Under the pieces are notes generated by a model. The model was not told the origin of the DNA and did not search any database. It saw only the letters and a list, made by a program, of their open reading frames with translations. Below, in pieces: positions 42,991 through 52,353 of a stretch of 64,000 bases of DNA. Origin of the DNA: JAWPMT01 sp965242775 (GTDB lineage Bacteria; Bacteroidota; Bacteroidia; Cytophagales; Cyclobacteriaceae); the NCBI GenBank assembly GCA_965242775.1, contig CBDETI010000005.1, forward strand, positions 1-64,000, in the 5' to 3' direction. Position numbers and translations under genes: made by a program. Every line of letters starts with the position of its first letter. Position 1 is the stretch's first letter.

Positions 42991-44283
42991 ATGTTTAAAC
43001 GTTTTCGACCTAACCTGAATAAGAAGTTCCACCTGCTTATTCTCCTTGTTTTAAGTTTTTCCATTCAAACAACCTCGGCTCAGGACGAAGCACCTGACGA
43101 TGGTATCCCCACCGACGAAGCGATCATTTCGGCTGGAGAAAAACTTTATAAAAACAATTGTACCCAGTGTCACGATATCAATGAACTTGTCATTGGTCCG
43201 GCACTGAAGGATGTTCATACGCGACGACCAGTTGAATGGTTGATCCCATGGATTCAAAATTCACAAAAAGTCATTCAAAGCGGAGATGAGTATGCGGTAA
43301 GCCTTTTTGAGGAGTACAACAAGACCGTGATGACCGCTTATCCGTTCTCGGATGATGAGGTTCTCTCCATCCTCGCCTATATCAAGGTCGAGTCCAACAA
43401 AGAACCAGAAGCGGCGGTCGCTGCAGCTGGCGCAGGGGCTGGCGGTGCTGGTGTTCAGGCGTCATCTGGAGTATCTGAGCAATATCTGACAGCCGTGGTA
43501 GTGATCCTGGTTGTCGTGCTGATTTTAATTCTGATCACTTTGGTACTGGTGGTGAACGTATTGTCGAAATATGTTCGTGGTAACAAAGAGCTAAGCGAGG
43601 AGGACCAGGAACTCGTTTTTCAGCGATTTGACGTACTGGGTTTCCTGAAAAGTGATTCTTTCATTGGGTTGGTTGCCTTTGTTTTTGTGGCTGTGCTTTT
43701 GAAAACGGCCATTGACGGAGCCTTCACAATAGGCGTTCAGCAGGGTTACCAACCGACACAACCAATTGCATTCTCCCACAAAATACACGCTGGACAATAC
43801 GAAATAGATTGTCAGTATTGCCACACAGGAGTTAGAAAGTCGAAATCAGCCAATATTCCATCCCCGAATATTTGTATGAACTGTCACACGTCGATCAAAA
43901 CAGAATCTCCTGAAATCCAAAAAATTTACGCGGCGATAGATTATGATCCATCGACAGGCGAATACGGTAATAATACACAACCGATAGAATGGGTCAGGGT
44001 GCATAACCTTCCCGACCTGGCATATTTCAATCACTCACAGCACGTGCAGGTGGGAGGGCTTGAATGTGAAACCTGTCATGGTCCAATAGAAGAGATGGAT
44101 GTTGTTTACCAATATTCAGAGCTTACCATGGGATGGTGTATCAATTGCCATCGTGAAACTAACCTAAATACCAAGGGGAATGACTACTATACCAAGTTGG
44201 TTGAGTTGCATTCCGAAACTTCCAAGAAGCCTATGAAAGTGGAGGACAATGGAGGTCTGGAATGTTCGAAATGTCATTATTAA
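42991..44283 (+). CDS. actA: Alternative complex III subunit A (multiheme cytochrome c)
   Basis: 430 residues. A signal peptide ending near S-A is followed by a monoheme cytochrome c domain (first CxxCH at 43159-43173, C-T-Q-C-H). An Ala/Gly linker leads to a transmembrane helix (about 165-190, AVVVILVVVLILILITLVLVV) and a second helix near 225-245. A pentaheme domain follows, with C-Q-Y-C-H, C-M-N-C-H, C-E-T-C-H, C-I-N-C-H and C-S-K-C-H. So there are six heme c sites in total. ActA carries electrons out of the menaquinol:cytochrome c oxidoreductase. It is the first gene of the operon. Confidence 0.93.
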   Translation: MFKRFRPNLNKKFHLLILLVLSFSIQTTSAQDEAPDDGIPTDEAIISAGEKLYKNNCTQCHDINELVIGPALKDVHTRRPVEWLIPWIQNSQKVIQSGDEYAVSLFEEYNKTVMTAYPFSDDEVLSILAYIKVESNKEPEAAVAAAGAGAGGAGVQASSGVSEQYLTAVVVILVVVLILILITLVLVVNVLSKYVRGNKELSEEDQELVFQRFDVLGFLKSDSFIGLVAFVFVAVLLKTAIDGAFTIGVQQGYQPTQPIAFSHKIHAGQYEIDCQYCHTGVRKSKSANIPSPNICMNCHTSIKTESPEIQKIYAAIDYDPSTGEYGNNTQPIEWVRVHNLPDLAYFNHSQHVQVGGLECETCHGPIEEMDVVYQYSELTMGWCINCHRETNLNTKGNDYYTKLVELHSETSKKPMKVEDNGGLECSKCHY

Positions 44284-44303
44284 TCCCGGAGCTTAGATAA
44301 TAT

Positions 44304-47300
44304 ATGGAGTCTAAAAAGAAATACTGGAAAGGCCTCGAGCAACTACAAAATACTACAGCGTTTTCGGAGCGAGCCAATAAAGAATTTCCAGAATATCTTC
44401 CCCTTGAACGCGAAGGAGGGGAGGAGCCAACACGGCGGGACTTTCTGAAGCTGATGGGCTTTGGAATTGGCGCTGTGTCGCTAGCGGCCTGTGAAGCTCC
44501 GGTTCGAAAGGCCATCCCTTATGTCAAAAAACCAGAGGCAATAGATCCGGGCATTGCCAACTATTACGCTTCTACTTTTGTGAGTGGTAGTGACTATGCC
44601 AATGTTGTAGTCAAGACCCGGGAAGGACGGCCCATAAAGGTCGAGGGCAACGAGTTGTCGAAATTCTCAGGTGGCGGGACCACTGCCCAGGCTGAAGCTT
44701 CTGTTCTTTCCCTATATGACAAGCAACGTCTTACAGGCCCACGAGTGCAAGGAGAAAAGGCATCATGGGAAGATATAGATAAGGCCGTTAGACAGCTCTC
44801 AAGTGATACACGCTTCGCAATAGTGTCAAATACCATTGCGAGTCCTTCCACCTTGAAGGCCATTGAAACCTTCAAATCCCGATTCAATAATACCGATCAT
44901 ATTGTATACGATCAGGCTTCTTCGCATGGAACTCTAGAGGCCAATGGTGCCACTTTTGGGGTAAGAGCGTTGCCAACCTACGATTATTCGAAGGCAAAGA
45001 CGATTGTATCTTTCGGATACGATTTTCTGGGGAATGCCGCAAACGGCAACCTTAATAATAAGCAGTTCGCTGCCAGTAGGAAATTAGGCGACGGCAAGAA
45101 AGATATGTCAAGGCTCTATGTCTTTGAAAGTAACCTTTCGCTGACCGGAGCCAATGCTGACTATCGTTTTCCGGTGAAGGCCTCGGAACAAAGTCAATTT
45201 GTTCTTTCCTTGTATCAAGCCATTGTAGAAGGGCAGACACCTGCTCATCCAAACTTGAAAAAAGTAGTTGGGGACCTTCGAAAGAGCGGTACGGATTCAA
45301 TTGTTCTGGCAGGCTCCAACGATATCAATGTTCAAGTCCTGGTCAATGCCATCAATGATAAACTTGGTGCTTATGGAAATACTATTTCCATGGATAAAAC
45401 CACTAATGTGCGAACTGGCAATGACGAATTGTTCGGACAATTCGTAAACCAGCTGAAAAGTGGTGCGTATGGCGGAGTGATCTTTTATAACTGCAACCCA
45501 ATATATGACCATTCGATGGGCTCAGACATTGCGGATGCAATATCCAAAGTAGGTTTCAGTCTTTCTACGTCTGATCGCATGGACGAAACTACTTCTGCTG
45601 TGAAGTATGTAGCTCCTGATCATCACTATCTCGAGTCTTGGAATGATTTTGAGCTAGCTACCGGAAGCTACAGTTTATCGCAACCGACCATATCTAATAT
45701 TTTCGACACCAGACAGGCCCAGGAATCTCTTTTGAAATGGGGAGGTGCCCGGGAAAGTTATTACGATTTTATCAGGTCTAACTGGCAAAACGACCTTTTC
45801 GGAGGCTCAGAAGAGGGTTTTGATAAACGTTGGGACCAATCGCTGCACGATGGTGTTTACGAGAATGAAGGTAAGACATCTGGAGCAACAGCTTTTAACA
45901 GTTCAGGAGTGGCAGGTGCTGCTACCACCGTTGCCAGCGCACAAGCCGGAAGCGGTCTGGAGTTAGTCCTGTACTTCAATAATAGCGTGGGCAACGGCAT
46001 CCAAGCCAATAATCCATGGCTTCAGGAAATGCCAGATCCGATTACCAAGGCGTGCTGGGACAATTACCTGACAGCTTCTCCAAAGCAAGTGGAAGAGTGG
46101 GGTATTGAGATTGGCGATATGTCCACCCAAAAAGTAAATCTTTCTGTAGGAGGAAAAACTATCTCAGTACCTGTCTTGCCACAACCTGGACAGGCTTATG
46201 GTACCGTCGGGCTCGCGCTGGGTTATGGACGCAGCAACGCTGGAAAAGTAGGTGACCAGGTAGGTGTAAATGCTTATCCACTCTTAGGTGCCTCCGGTTC
46301 TTCTGTGAGCTATGATGTGACCTCAGGTGTTTCTGTCACTCCGACCGGTGAAGATTATCGAATTGCTCAAACCCAGACTTCCCAAACATACATGGGGCGT
46401 GAGACTGTGGTGCAGGAAACAGTACTAAAAGCTTACCAGGAAGATCCACAGGCAGGCAGGAACTTCCCAAGAATTGCAACGGCCGAAGGCTTTAAGAAGC
46501 CAGCAGCAGTATCATTATGGAAGGGTCATGAGTATGCCAACCACCATTGGGGCATGGCCATCGATCTCAACGCCTGTACCGGATGCGGTACCTGTACAAT
46601 TGCCTGTCAGACGGAGAACAATATCCCTGTTGTCGGAAAGCAGGAAGTTCTGAATCGCCGAGAAATGCACTGGATCAGGATTGACAGATATTACAGTTCC
46701 GACGCGGATGAGAGTGATCTGGCGGCAATGGAAAAGGCCGCGGAGAATCCGGAGGTCACTTTCCAACCCATGATGTGCCAACAGTGTAACAATGCGCCTT
46801 GCGAAACTGTTTGCCCTGTAGCAGCGACTACACATAGCTCGGAAGGGTTGAATCAAATGACTTACAATCGATGTATCGGAACAAGGTATTGCGCCAATAA
46901 CTGTCCCTATAAAGTACGTCGATTTAACTGGTTCAAATATCATGACAATGATCAATTTGATTCGAACATTGCCATGAACAACGATTTGGGCAAGATGGTA
47001 CTGAATCCGGATGTCACTGTTCGGGCAAGGGGAGTCATGGAAAAGTGTACCTTCTGTGTTCAAAGAATTCAGGCTGGGAAACTCGAGGCTAAGAAAGAAA
47101 ATCGCAGGCCACAAGACGGAGAGGTACAAACAGCTTGCGTCAAGTCTTGCCCTTCAGAAGCATTGGTGTTTGGTGATATGAAAGATCCGGGAAGCAAGAT
47201 TTCCAAGCTTTTGAAAATAAAGTCTATGGATAAGGGTGTCGAAGCTCAGGAGCCAAGGGCTTACCACGTGCTTGAAGAGCTGAGAGTGATGCCAAATATT

Positions 47301-47372
47301 TGGTACTTGACCAAAGTAAGAAATAAAGATGAGGTGAAGAAAGCTGTTGAAGCTGAAGGCGCCCAGTCATAA
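44304..47372 (+). CDS. actB: Alternative complex III subunit B (Mo-enzyme-like and iron-sulfur protein)
   Basis: 1022 residues. A Tat-type twin-arginine motif (T-R-R-D-F-L-K-L-M-G, about residue 34) precedes a hydrophobic stretch with Cys. Residues of about 70-720 resemble molybdopterin oxidoreductases but are degenerate, as in ActB, which holds no molybdenum. The C-terminal domain binds iron-sulfur clusters: CTGCGTCTIACQ, CQQCNNAPCETVCPV, CIGTRYCANNCPYKVRRFNW, and CTFCVQRI with CVKSCPSEAL. It is 20 bases after actA. It forms the periplasmic electron wire of the complex. Confidence 0.95.
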   Translation: MESKKKYWKGLEQLQNTTAFSERANKEFPEYLPLEREGGEEPTRRDFLKLMGFGIGAVSLAACEAPVRKAIPYVKKPEAIDPGIANYYASTFVSGSDYANVVVKTREGRPIKVEGNELSKFSGGGTTAQAEASVLSLYDKQRLTGPRVQGEKASWEDIDKAVRQLSSDTRFAIVSNTIASPSTLKAIETFKSRFNNTDHIVYDQASSHGTLEANGATFGVRALPTYDYSKAKTIVSFGYDFLGNAANGNLNNKQFAASRKLGDGKKDMSRLYVFESNLSLTGANADYRFPVKASEQSQFVLSLYQAIVEGQTPAHPNLKKVVGDLRKSGTDSIVLAGSNDINVQVLVNAINDKLGAYGNTISMDKTTNVRTGNDELFGQFVNQLKSGAYGGVIFYNCNPIYDHSMGSDIADAISKVGFSLSTSDRMDETTSAVKYVAPDHHYLESWNDFELATGSYSLSQPTISNIFDTRQAQESLLKWGGARESYYDFIRSNWQNDLFGGSEEGFDKRWDQSLHDGVYENEGKTSGATAFNSSGVAGAATTVASAQAGSGLELVLYFNNSVGNGIQANNPWLQEMPDPITKACWDNYLTASPKQVEEWGIEIGDMSTQKVNLSVGGKTISVPVLPQPGQAYGTVGLALGYGRSNAGKVGDQVGVNAYPLLGASGSSVSYDVTSGVSVTPTGEDYRIAQTQTSQTYMGRETVVQETVLKAYQEDPQAGRNFPRIATAEGFKKPAAVSLWKGHEYANHHWGMAIDLNACTGCGTCTIACQTENNIPVVGKQEVLNRREMHWIRIDRYYSSDADESDLAAMEKAAENPEVTFQPMMCQQCNNAPCETVCPVAATTHSSEGLNQMTYNRCIGTRYCANNCPYKVRRFNWFKYHDNDQFDSNIAMNNDLGKMVLNPDVTVRARGVMEKCTFCVQRIQAGKLEAKKENRRPQDGEVQTACVKSCPSEALVFGDMKDPGSKISKLLKIKSMDKGVEAQEPRAYHVLEELRVMPNIWYLTKVRNKDEVKKAVEAEGAQS

Positions 47373-47390
47373 AAATAACCATCGGAATAC

Positions 47391-48800
47391 ATGACCTCAG
47401 AATCAGTAATACGAGATCCATTAATTACCAACGGCAAGACACTCCATGATGTCACGGAGGATATCGCTGGTAGGGTGGAGGAAAAACCACATAAGACCTG
47501 GATTATGGCGATGGCCATTTCCCTGGGCCTTCTGTTTGTAGGTTTCCTTGCTGTTGCCAAACTGCTTTGGGACGGCATTGGTATGTGGGGATTGAATAAG
47601 ACAGTTGGGTGGGCCTGGGACATTACCAATTTCGTATGGTGGGTTGGTATTGGACACGCTGGTACACTGATCTCAGCTATACTGTTGCTCTTCCGCCAAC
47701 GTTGGAGAATGTCTATTAACCGGGCGGCAGAGGCGATGACAATATTCGCGGTAATCTGCGCTGCTATGTTTCCGGTCTTGCATATGGGTAGACCCTGGCT
47801 TGGCTTTTACTGGGCATTGCCATTACCCAACACCTTTGGTTCATTATGGGTGAATTTCAACTCTCCACTATTGTGGGATGTTTTTGCGATCAGTACTTAC
47901 TTCTCAGTTTCGCTTGTTTTCTGGTACATCGGTCTTATTCCCGATTTTGCAACCATCCGGGACAGAGCTACCAACAAAGTATCAAAAGCCATCTACGGAG
48001 CGCTGAGTTTTGGATGGACAGGAGCAGCCCGTACCTGGAATCATTATGAAACAGTGGCGTTGGTATTGGCAGGCTTGGCAACACCGCTCGTACTATCTGT
48101 TCACACTATTGTGTCTTTCGACTTTGCCACCTCGGTAATTCCGGGATGGCACACTACGATTTTCCCGCCATATTTTGTTGCTGGAGCGATCTTCTCGGGA
48201 TTTGCCATGGTGCTTACCCTGTTGCTCGTGATGCGGAAGGTATATAAGCTGGAAGATTATATCACTATCGGTCACATAGAGCTGATGAACATTGTGATCA
48301 TCATCACAGGTTCGATTGTAGGTATTGCCTATATCACCGAGTTATTTATAGCCTGGTATTCGGGTGTAGAGGCAGAACAATATGCTTTCCTTAATCGGGT
48401 GAGTGGACCTTACTGGTGGGCTTATGCTTCGATGATGACTTGTAATGTGATTTCACCACAACTATTCTGGTTTAAAAAGATCCGTACAAATCTGGCAGCC
48501 ACATTTGTTTTGTCGATCGTCGTGAACATCGGTATGTGGTTCGAGCGATTTGTGATTATCGTAACCTCGCTACATAGAGATTTTCTACCATCAAGTTGGG
48601 CTATGTTCTATCCAACAATATACGATGTGGGAGTCTATGTATTCACCTTTGGATTGTTCTTTACGGCCTTCTTCCTTTTTGCAAAATTCTTCCCGGTAAT
48701 CAATATGGCGGAAGTCAAAAGCATTGTGAAGGCCACAGGTGAAAAGTCAGGTGCCTCCAAAGAAACAGTTTCAGGAACAACAGCAAAAGAATTGGTCTAA
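47391..48800 (+). CDS. actC: Alternative complex III subunit C (NrfD/PsrC-like membrane protein)
   Basis: 469 residues with about ten transmembrane helices of the NrfD/PsrC fold. Recognised blocks include VGWAWDITNFVWWVGIGHAGTLISAILLLFRQRWR, where the His is in the quinol-site region. AICAAMFPVLHMGRPWLGFYWALP and NVISPQLFWFKKIRTN are also present. It should bind menaquinol in the inner membrane and may translocate protons. It starts 18 bases after actB, and its stop shares one base with the actD start. Confidence 0.95.
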   Translation: MTSESVIRDPLITNGKTLHDVTEDIAGRVEEKPHKTWIMAMAISLGLLFVGFLAVAKLLWDGIGMWGLNKTVGWAWDITNFVWWVGIGHAGTLISAILLLFRQRWRMSINRAAEAMTIFAVICAAMFPVLHMGRPWLGFYWALPLPNTFGSLWVNFNSPLLWDVFAISTYFSVSLVFWYIGLIPDFATIRDRATNKVSKAIYGALSFGWTGAARTWNHYETVALVLAGLATPLVLSVHTIVSFDFATSVIPGWHTTIFPPYFVAGAIFSGFAMVLTLLLVMRKVYKLEDYITIGHIELMNIVIIITGSIVGIAYITELFIAWYSGVEAEQYAFLNRVSGPYWWAYASMMTCNVISPQLFWFKKIRTNLAATFVLSIVVNIGMWFERFVIIVTSLHRDFLPSSWAMFYPTIYDVGVYVFTFGLFFTAFFLFAKFFPVINMAEVKSIVKATGEKSGASKETVSGTTAKELV

Positions 48801-49330
48801 TGTCATCGGGTGATAAATACGTACTTGGCGTTTATGAGGATGAAGATGTCCTATTAGGAGCCATCAAAAATGTCAGAGAAGCCGGAGTAAAGATCGAGGA
48901 GGTTTACTCTCCTTATCCTGTACATGGTATTGAGGATGCCTTGGGTTATAAGCGATCCTGGATGTCGATAGCCGCATTCATGTTTGGGGTCTTGGGTACC
49001 TCATTGGCGTTGATTATGCAAATTGGTATGATGGGTGTCGATTGGCCGATGATCATCGGGGGAAAAGATTATATCCCATTCCCTTCGTTCATTCCTGTGA
49101 CATTCGAATTAACGGTGCTCCTGGCCTCCTTTGGCATGGTGGGTACATTTATGGTAGTCAGCAACCTTAAACCTTGGGCGAAGCCAAGAATATTTGACAA
49201 GCGCATTACAGACGACAAACACGTCATGGCGATCGACCTTGCTGCGAATAGCCTGGAGCAGAAAGAATTGCAGAGCCTTTTAGAAAAAAATGGAGCTTCT
49301 GAAGTAAATGAGAAGAGTTTCGATGATTAA
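48800..49330 (+). CDS. actD: Alternative complex III subunit D (DUF3341)
   Basis: 176 residues. DUF3341 signatures are VLGVYEDEDVLLGAIKNVREAGVKIEEVYSPYPVHGIEDALGYKRSWM, two transmembrane helices (about 52-75 and 95-120), and PFPSFIPVTFELTVLLAS. The final part is cytoplasmic, with a D-K-H-V-M-A-I-D segment. It is a structural membrane subunit without cofactors. The start overlaps the actC stop by one base (TAATG). Confidence 0.94.
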   Translation: MSSGDKYVLGVYEDEDVLLGAIKNVREAGVKIEEVYSPYPVHGIEDALGYKRSWMSIAAFMFGVLGTSLALIMQIGMMGVDWPMIIGGKDYIPFPSFIPVTFELTVLLASFGMVGTFMVVSNLKPWAKPRIFDKRITDDKHVMAIDLAANSLEQKELQSLLEKNGASEVNEKSFDD

Positions 49331-49952
49331 AATGTCAAACACCCGTATTTCAAACTTTTTGGCGGTGCTAGTGCCGGTTGTGCTGGCAGGTTGTACTGCT
49401 TCTGGGGATAATCCCGGGCTGGAATATGCACCCCAAATGTACCATTCCACTCCTTATGAACCGCTTTCTCAGATTCAGGATGAGGAAATTGGGACATGGT
49501 TGAGCTCCACGGAAAATGAACCTCACGGTGAATTTTATAATTCGAATCCTTACAATCCTTATAAAATGACCATGCGCGAGCCTGTACCAAACACAATTGC
49601 TCGTGGCTCATTTTTGCCAAATCATATTGAAAAAGACGACTATGAACTAGCAGATGCTAGTCTTATGAGCCCTTTAGATTCCACCAAGGCAGTTGTAGCG
49701 GATGGCAAAGTATTATACGAGCGTTTTTGTGACCACTGCCACGGCGCAACTGGTCAGGGTGATGGCTCGGTGGGAGCTGTGTACAAGGGTGTTACTTCTT
49801 ACACCTCCGCCGCTGTAAAGGACAAAGGTCCAGGTCATATTTTTCATGTAATTACTCATGGTAAGGGGAGGATGGGTGCTCATGCCTCGCAGATAAGTGT
49901 GGAAGACCGATGGAAAATCGTGAGCTACGTTCAAACATTGCAAAATCAGTAA
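49323..49952 (+). CDS. actE: Alternative complex III subunit E (monoheme cytochrome c lipoprotein)
   Basis: About 209 residues from ATG 49323; ATG 49332 and an earlier ATG at 49308 are also in frame. The lipoprotein signal ends in L-A-G-C. The ActE feature MYHSTPYEPL is followed by PVPNTIARG, then a cytochrome c domain with C-D-H-C-H-G and a distal Met candidate in the GKGRMGAHA segment. It overlaps the actD 3' end, as in related operons. It accepts electrons in the periplasm, near the hand-over to the oxidase. Confidence 0.93.
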   Translation: MIKMSNTRISNFLAVLVPVVLAGCTASGDNPGLEYAPQMYHSTPYEPLSQIQDEEIGTWLSSTENEPHGEFYNSNPYNPYKMTMREPVPNTIARGSFLPNHIEKDDYELADASLMSPLDSTKAVVADGKVLYERFCDHCHGATGQGDGSVGAVYKGVTSYTSAAVKDKGPGHIFHVITHGKGRMGAHASQISVEDRWKIVSYVQTLQNQ

Positions 49953-49964
49953 CCAACAAACCTA

Positions 49965-51239
49965 GTGGAGATTACAGAAGATAAATTTGATTTTACCTCC
50001 CGAAGCAAGAAAAACCTCTTCATATTCATTGCAGTAGGTATTTTGCTCACGGTAATTGGAATAGTACTATTGAATACCGGGGGGCATCACGGCGAGTCGG
50101 CTGATGGGGCCCACGCTTTTCACTGGACCAAGAGACTCTATGCCAACATATGGATTAATAACGTCTATTTCACGGGGATTGCAGTTATAGGAGTAGCTTT
50201 TTTCGCGATACAATACGCGGCGCAGGCAGGCTGGTCAGTGGGTTTGAAGCGAATAGCCCTCGCTTACGGGTCCTGGCTACCTTTTGCCGGAATCTTGATG
50301 TTGGTTTCTTTCCTAGCCTTTAGTCACGATATTTTTCACTGGACACACCATTCGCTGTACGATCCATCCTCCCCTGATTTTGATTCTATTATCAACGGGA
50401 AGAAAGGATTTTTCTATTGGCCAATGTCTGATCACCCTTCAGTGGCTGTGTTCTTCTTAGCGAGAATGGTTGCCTTTTTCGGCCTTTGGTATTTCTTCTT
50501 TACAAAGTTGAAGGGCCTTGCACTTCAGGAGGACTTTGATGGCGGTACGGATAAATGGTTTCAGATGAGAAAATGGTCCGCAATTTTCCTTGTGATCTTT
50601 GCAGTGACCTCTTCGATTTCTGCCTGGGATTGGGTAATGTCTATTGATACGCACTGGTTTAGTACCATGTTTGGTTGGTATGTATTTGCAAGTTGGTGGG
50701 TTTCCGGATTGGCATTGACAGCATTTATTGTAGTTCTGCTCAAGGATCGTGGCTATCTGTCCATTGTAAATGCAAACCATGTCCATGACATAGGTAAGTT
50801 CATGTTTGCCTTCTCGATTTTCTGGACATATATCTGGTTCTCTCAGTTTTTGCTGATCTACTATGCCAACATTCCTGAGGAGACTATTTATTTCGTGGAA
50901 AGATGGCAAAACGATCATTATGCGCCATTGTTCTTCCTAAACCTGATAGTGAATTTCTTACTTCCGTTCCTTGTGTTGATGACACGCGATGCGAAGAGAC
51001 ATTCCAGGTTTATCAAGGTCATTGCCCCGATAATTATGGTTGGGCACTGGCTGGATTTTTATCTAATGGTTACGCCTGGAACTTTGCGGGAAAACGGAGG
51101 ATTCGGATTCCTAGAGCTGGGCATCATGTTTGTGTTTGCGGGAGCGTTCATTTTCGTAGTGCTGAATCAGTTGTCGAAAATGCCTCTATATGGAAAGAAC
51201 GACCCCATGTTACAGGAAAGTTTGCATCACCACATTTAA
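49965..51239 (+). CDS. actF: Alternative complex III subunit F (membrane protein)
   Basis: 424 residues starting at GTG 49965, 12 bases after actE. About ten transmembrane helices are visible. ActF blocks are FHWTKRLYANIWINNVYFTGIAVIGVAFFAIQYAAQAGWS, FSHDIFHWTHHSLYDPSSPDFD, and WAIFLVIFAVTSSISAWDWVMSIDTHWFSTMFGWYVFAS-like helices. GHWLDFYLMVTPG follows near the end. It is structurally related to ActC but lacks its quinol-site His. It completes the ActABCDEF set. Confidence 0.94.
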   Translation: MEITEDKFDFTSRSKKNLFIFIAVGILLTVIGIVLLNTGGHHGESADGAHAFHWTKRLYANIWINNVYFTGIAVIGVAFFAIQYAAQAGWSVGLKRIALAYGSWLPFAGILMLVSFLAFSHDIFHWTHHSLYDPSSPDFDSIINGKKGFFYWPMSDHPSVAVFFLARMVAFFGLWYFFFTKLKGLALQEDFDGGTDKWFQMRKWSAIFLVIFAVTSSISAWDWVMSIDTHWFSTMFGWYVFASWWVSGLALTAFIVVLLKDRGYLSIVNANHVHDIGKFMFAFSIFWTYIWFSQFLLIYYANIPEETIYFVERWQNDHYAPLFFLNLIVNFLLPFLVLMTRDAKRHSRFIKVIAPIIMVGHWLDFYLMVTPGTLRENGGFGFLELGIMFVFAGAFIFVVLNQLSKMPLYGKNDPMLQESLHHHI

Positions 51240-51252
51240 TGAGTAAGGAAGC

Positions 51253-52347
51253 ATGTTGAATTTGATAATTTTCATCGCGGTTGTTCTGATCCTGGCTATT
51301 CTGGTTACGATATTCCGAGTATCCAAATTGGTTCAGGTCATAAAGGGTGATGACGAGATTGAAAAGGGACCTGGACGTGATAATAGGATTCAGGCGATTC
51401 TGATGGTCCTGTTTTTGGTGTTTGGACTCATAGGGTCTTTCTATTACTCTTTTGGTGGACTGGATGAGAGCTTCAACCAGCCTATTGCGTCAGAGCATGG
51501 TGTGGTCACCGAGCGATTGTTCTGGATCACGATGGGGATCACGGGTTTTGTTTTTGTAGTTACCCAGATTTTCCTGTTTGGATTTGCCTATAAGTATCAA
51601 TATAAAGAAGGGAGGCAAGCCTCTTTCTATCCCCACAATAATACATTGGAAATTATATGGACCGCTGTGCCCGCGGTGGTTTTGGCAGTGTTGATTATTT
51701 CTGGCTGGAAAGCCTGGAGTGACATTACCGCTAAAGCTCCTGACAATGCCGAAGTGATAGAGGTTATGGGTTATCAGTACTCGTGGGCTGTCAGATATGG
51801 TGGAAAAGACAAGAAACTGGGCGACTATGACTTCCGAAAAGTGGATGTAAGCAACGTTTCCGGAGTGGACTTTACTGATAGAAGTTCTTTCGATGATTTT
51901 TACGGAAGGGAGCTCCATGTCCCGAAAGGGAAGCCAGTGCTTTTGAAAATAAGGGCGCGTGATGTGATTCACAGTGTATATCAACCACATTTCAGACTTC
52001 AAATGAATGCGGTTCCCGGAATGCCAACACGTTTTTGGTTTGTACCCACAAAATCCACCGCCGAAATGCGGGAAGAAACGGGCAATCCTGATTTCAATTA
52101 TGAACTTGTCTGTAACAAAATTTGCGGAAAGGGTCATTTTGGGATGAAATATCTTATAGTAGTGGATGAGCCGGCAGATTATGAAAAATGGAAAGCCGAG
52201 CAGGAGCCATGGCTTAAGCAAAATCCCGATTATTTAGCACAGGTTCCGTTAGAGCTGCGGGAGCAAGCGCTCATTACTTTAGGTATAGATAACATTGAGG
52301 TTGATCAGGAAGTTGATCAAGAGTTAGTAGGTAACGTAACAAGATAA
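51253..52347 (+). CDS. coxB: Cytochrome c oxidase subunit II
   Basis: 364 residues. Three hydrophobic helices at the N-terminus are followed by a cupredoxin domain. The CuA site is complete: an upstream His in ARDVIHSVYQPHFRLQMNAVPGMPTRFWF, and C-N-K-I-C-G-K-G-H-F-G-M near the end. The conserved aromatic electron-entry segment GYQYSWAVRYGG is present. There is no C-terminal cytochrome c domain, so it differs from Rhodothermus-type caa3 subunit II. It directly follows actF, supporting a complex III-IV supercomplex. Confidence 0.96.
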   Translation: MLNLIIFIAVVLILAILVTIFRVSKLVQVIKGDDEIEKGPGRDNRIQAILMVLFLVFGLIGSFYYSFGGLDESFNQPIASEHGVVTERLFWITMGITGFVFVVTQIFLFGFAYKYQYKEGRQASFYPHNNTLEIIWTAVPAVVLAVLIISGWKAWSDITAKAPDNAEVIEVMGYQYSWAVRYGGKDKKLGDYDFRKVDVSNVSGVDFTDRSSFDDFYGRELHVPKGKPVLLKIRARDVIHSVYQPHFRLQMNAVPGMPTRFWFVPTKSTAEMREETGNPDFNYELVCNKICGKGHFGMKYLIVVDEPADYEKWKAEQEPWLKQNPDYLAQVPLELREQALITLGIDNIEVDQEVDQELVGNVTR

Positions 52348-52353
52348 CAGGTC

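Noticed and set aside
46515..47129. Long minus-strand open frame (204 codons) opposite actB
   Set aside because: It lies wholly inside the iron-sulfur domain of actB and its translation shows no fold or family pattern; it is a shadow of the real gene.
51490..52221. Long minus-strand open frame (243 codons) opposite coxB
   Set aside because: It is antisense to the conserved CuA subunit and has no recognisable domain or signal; a shadow.
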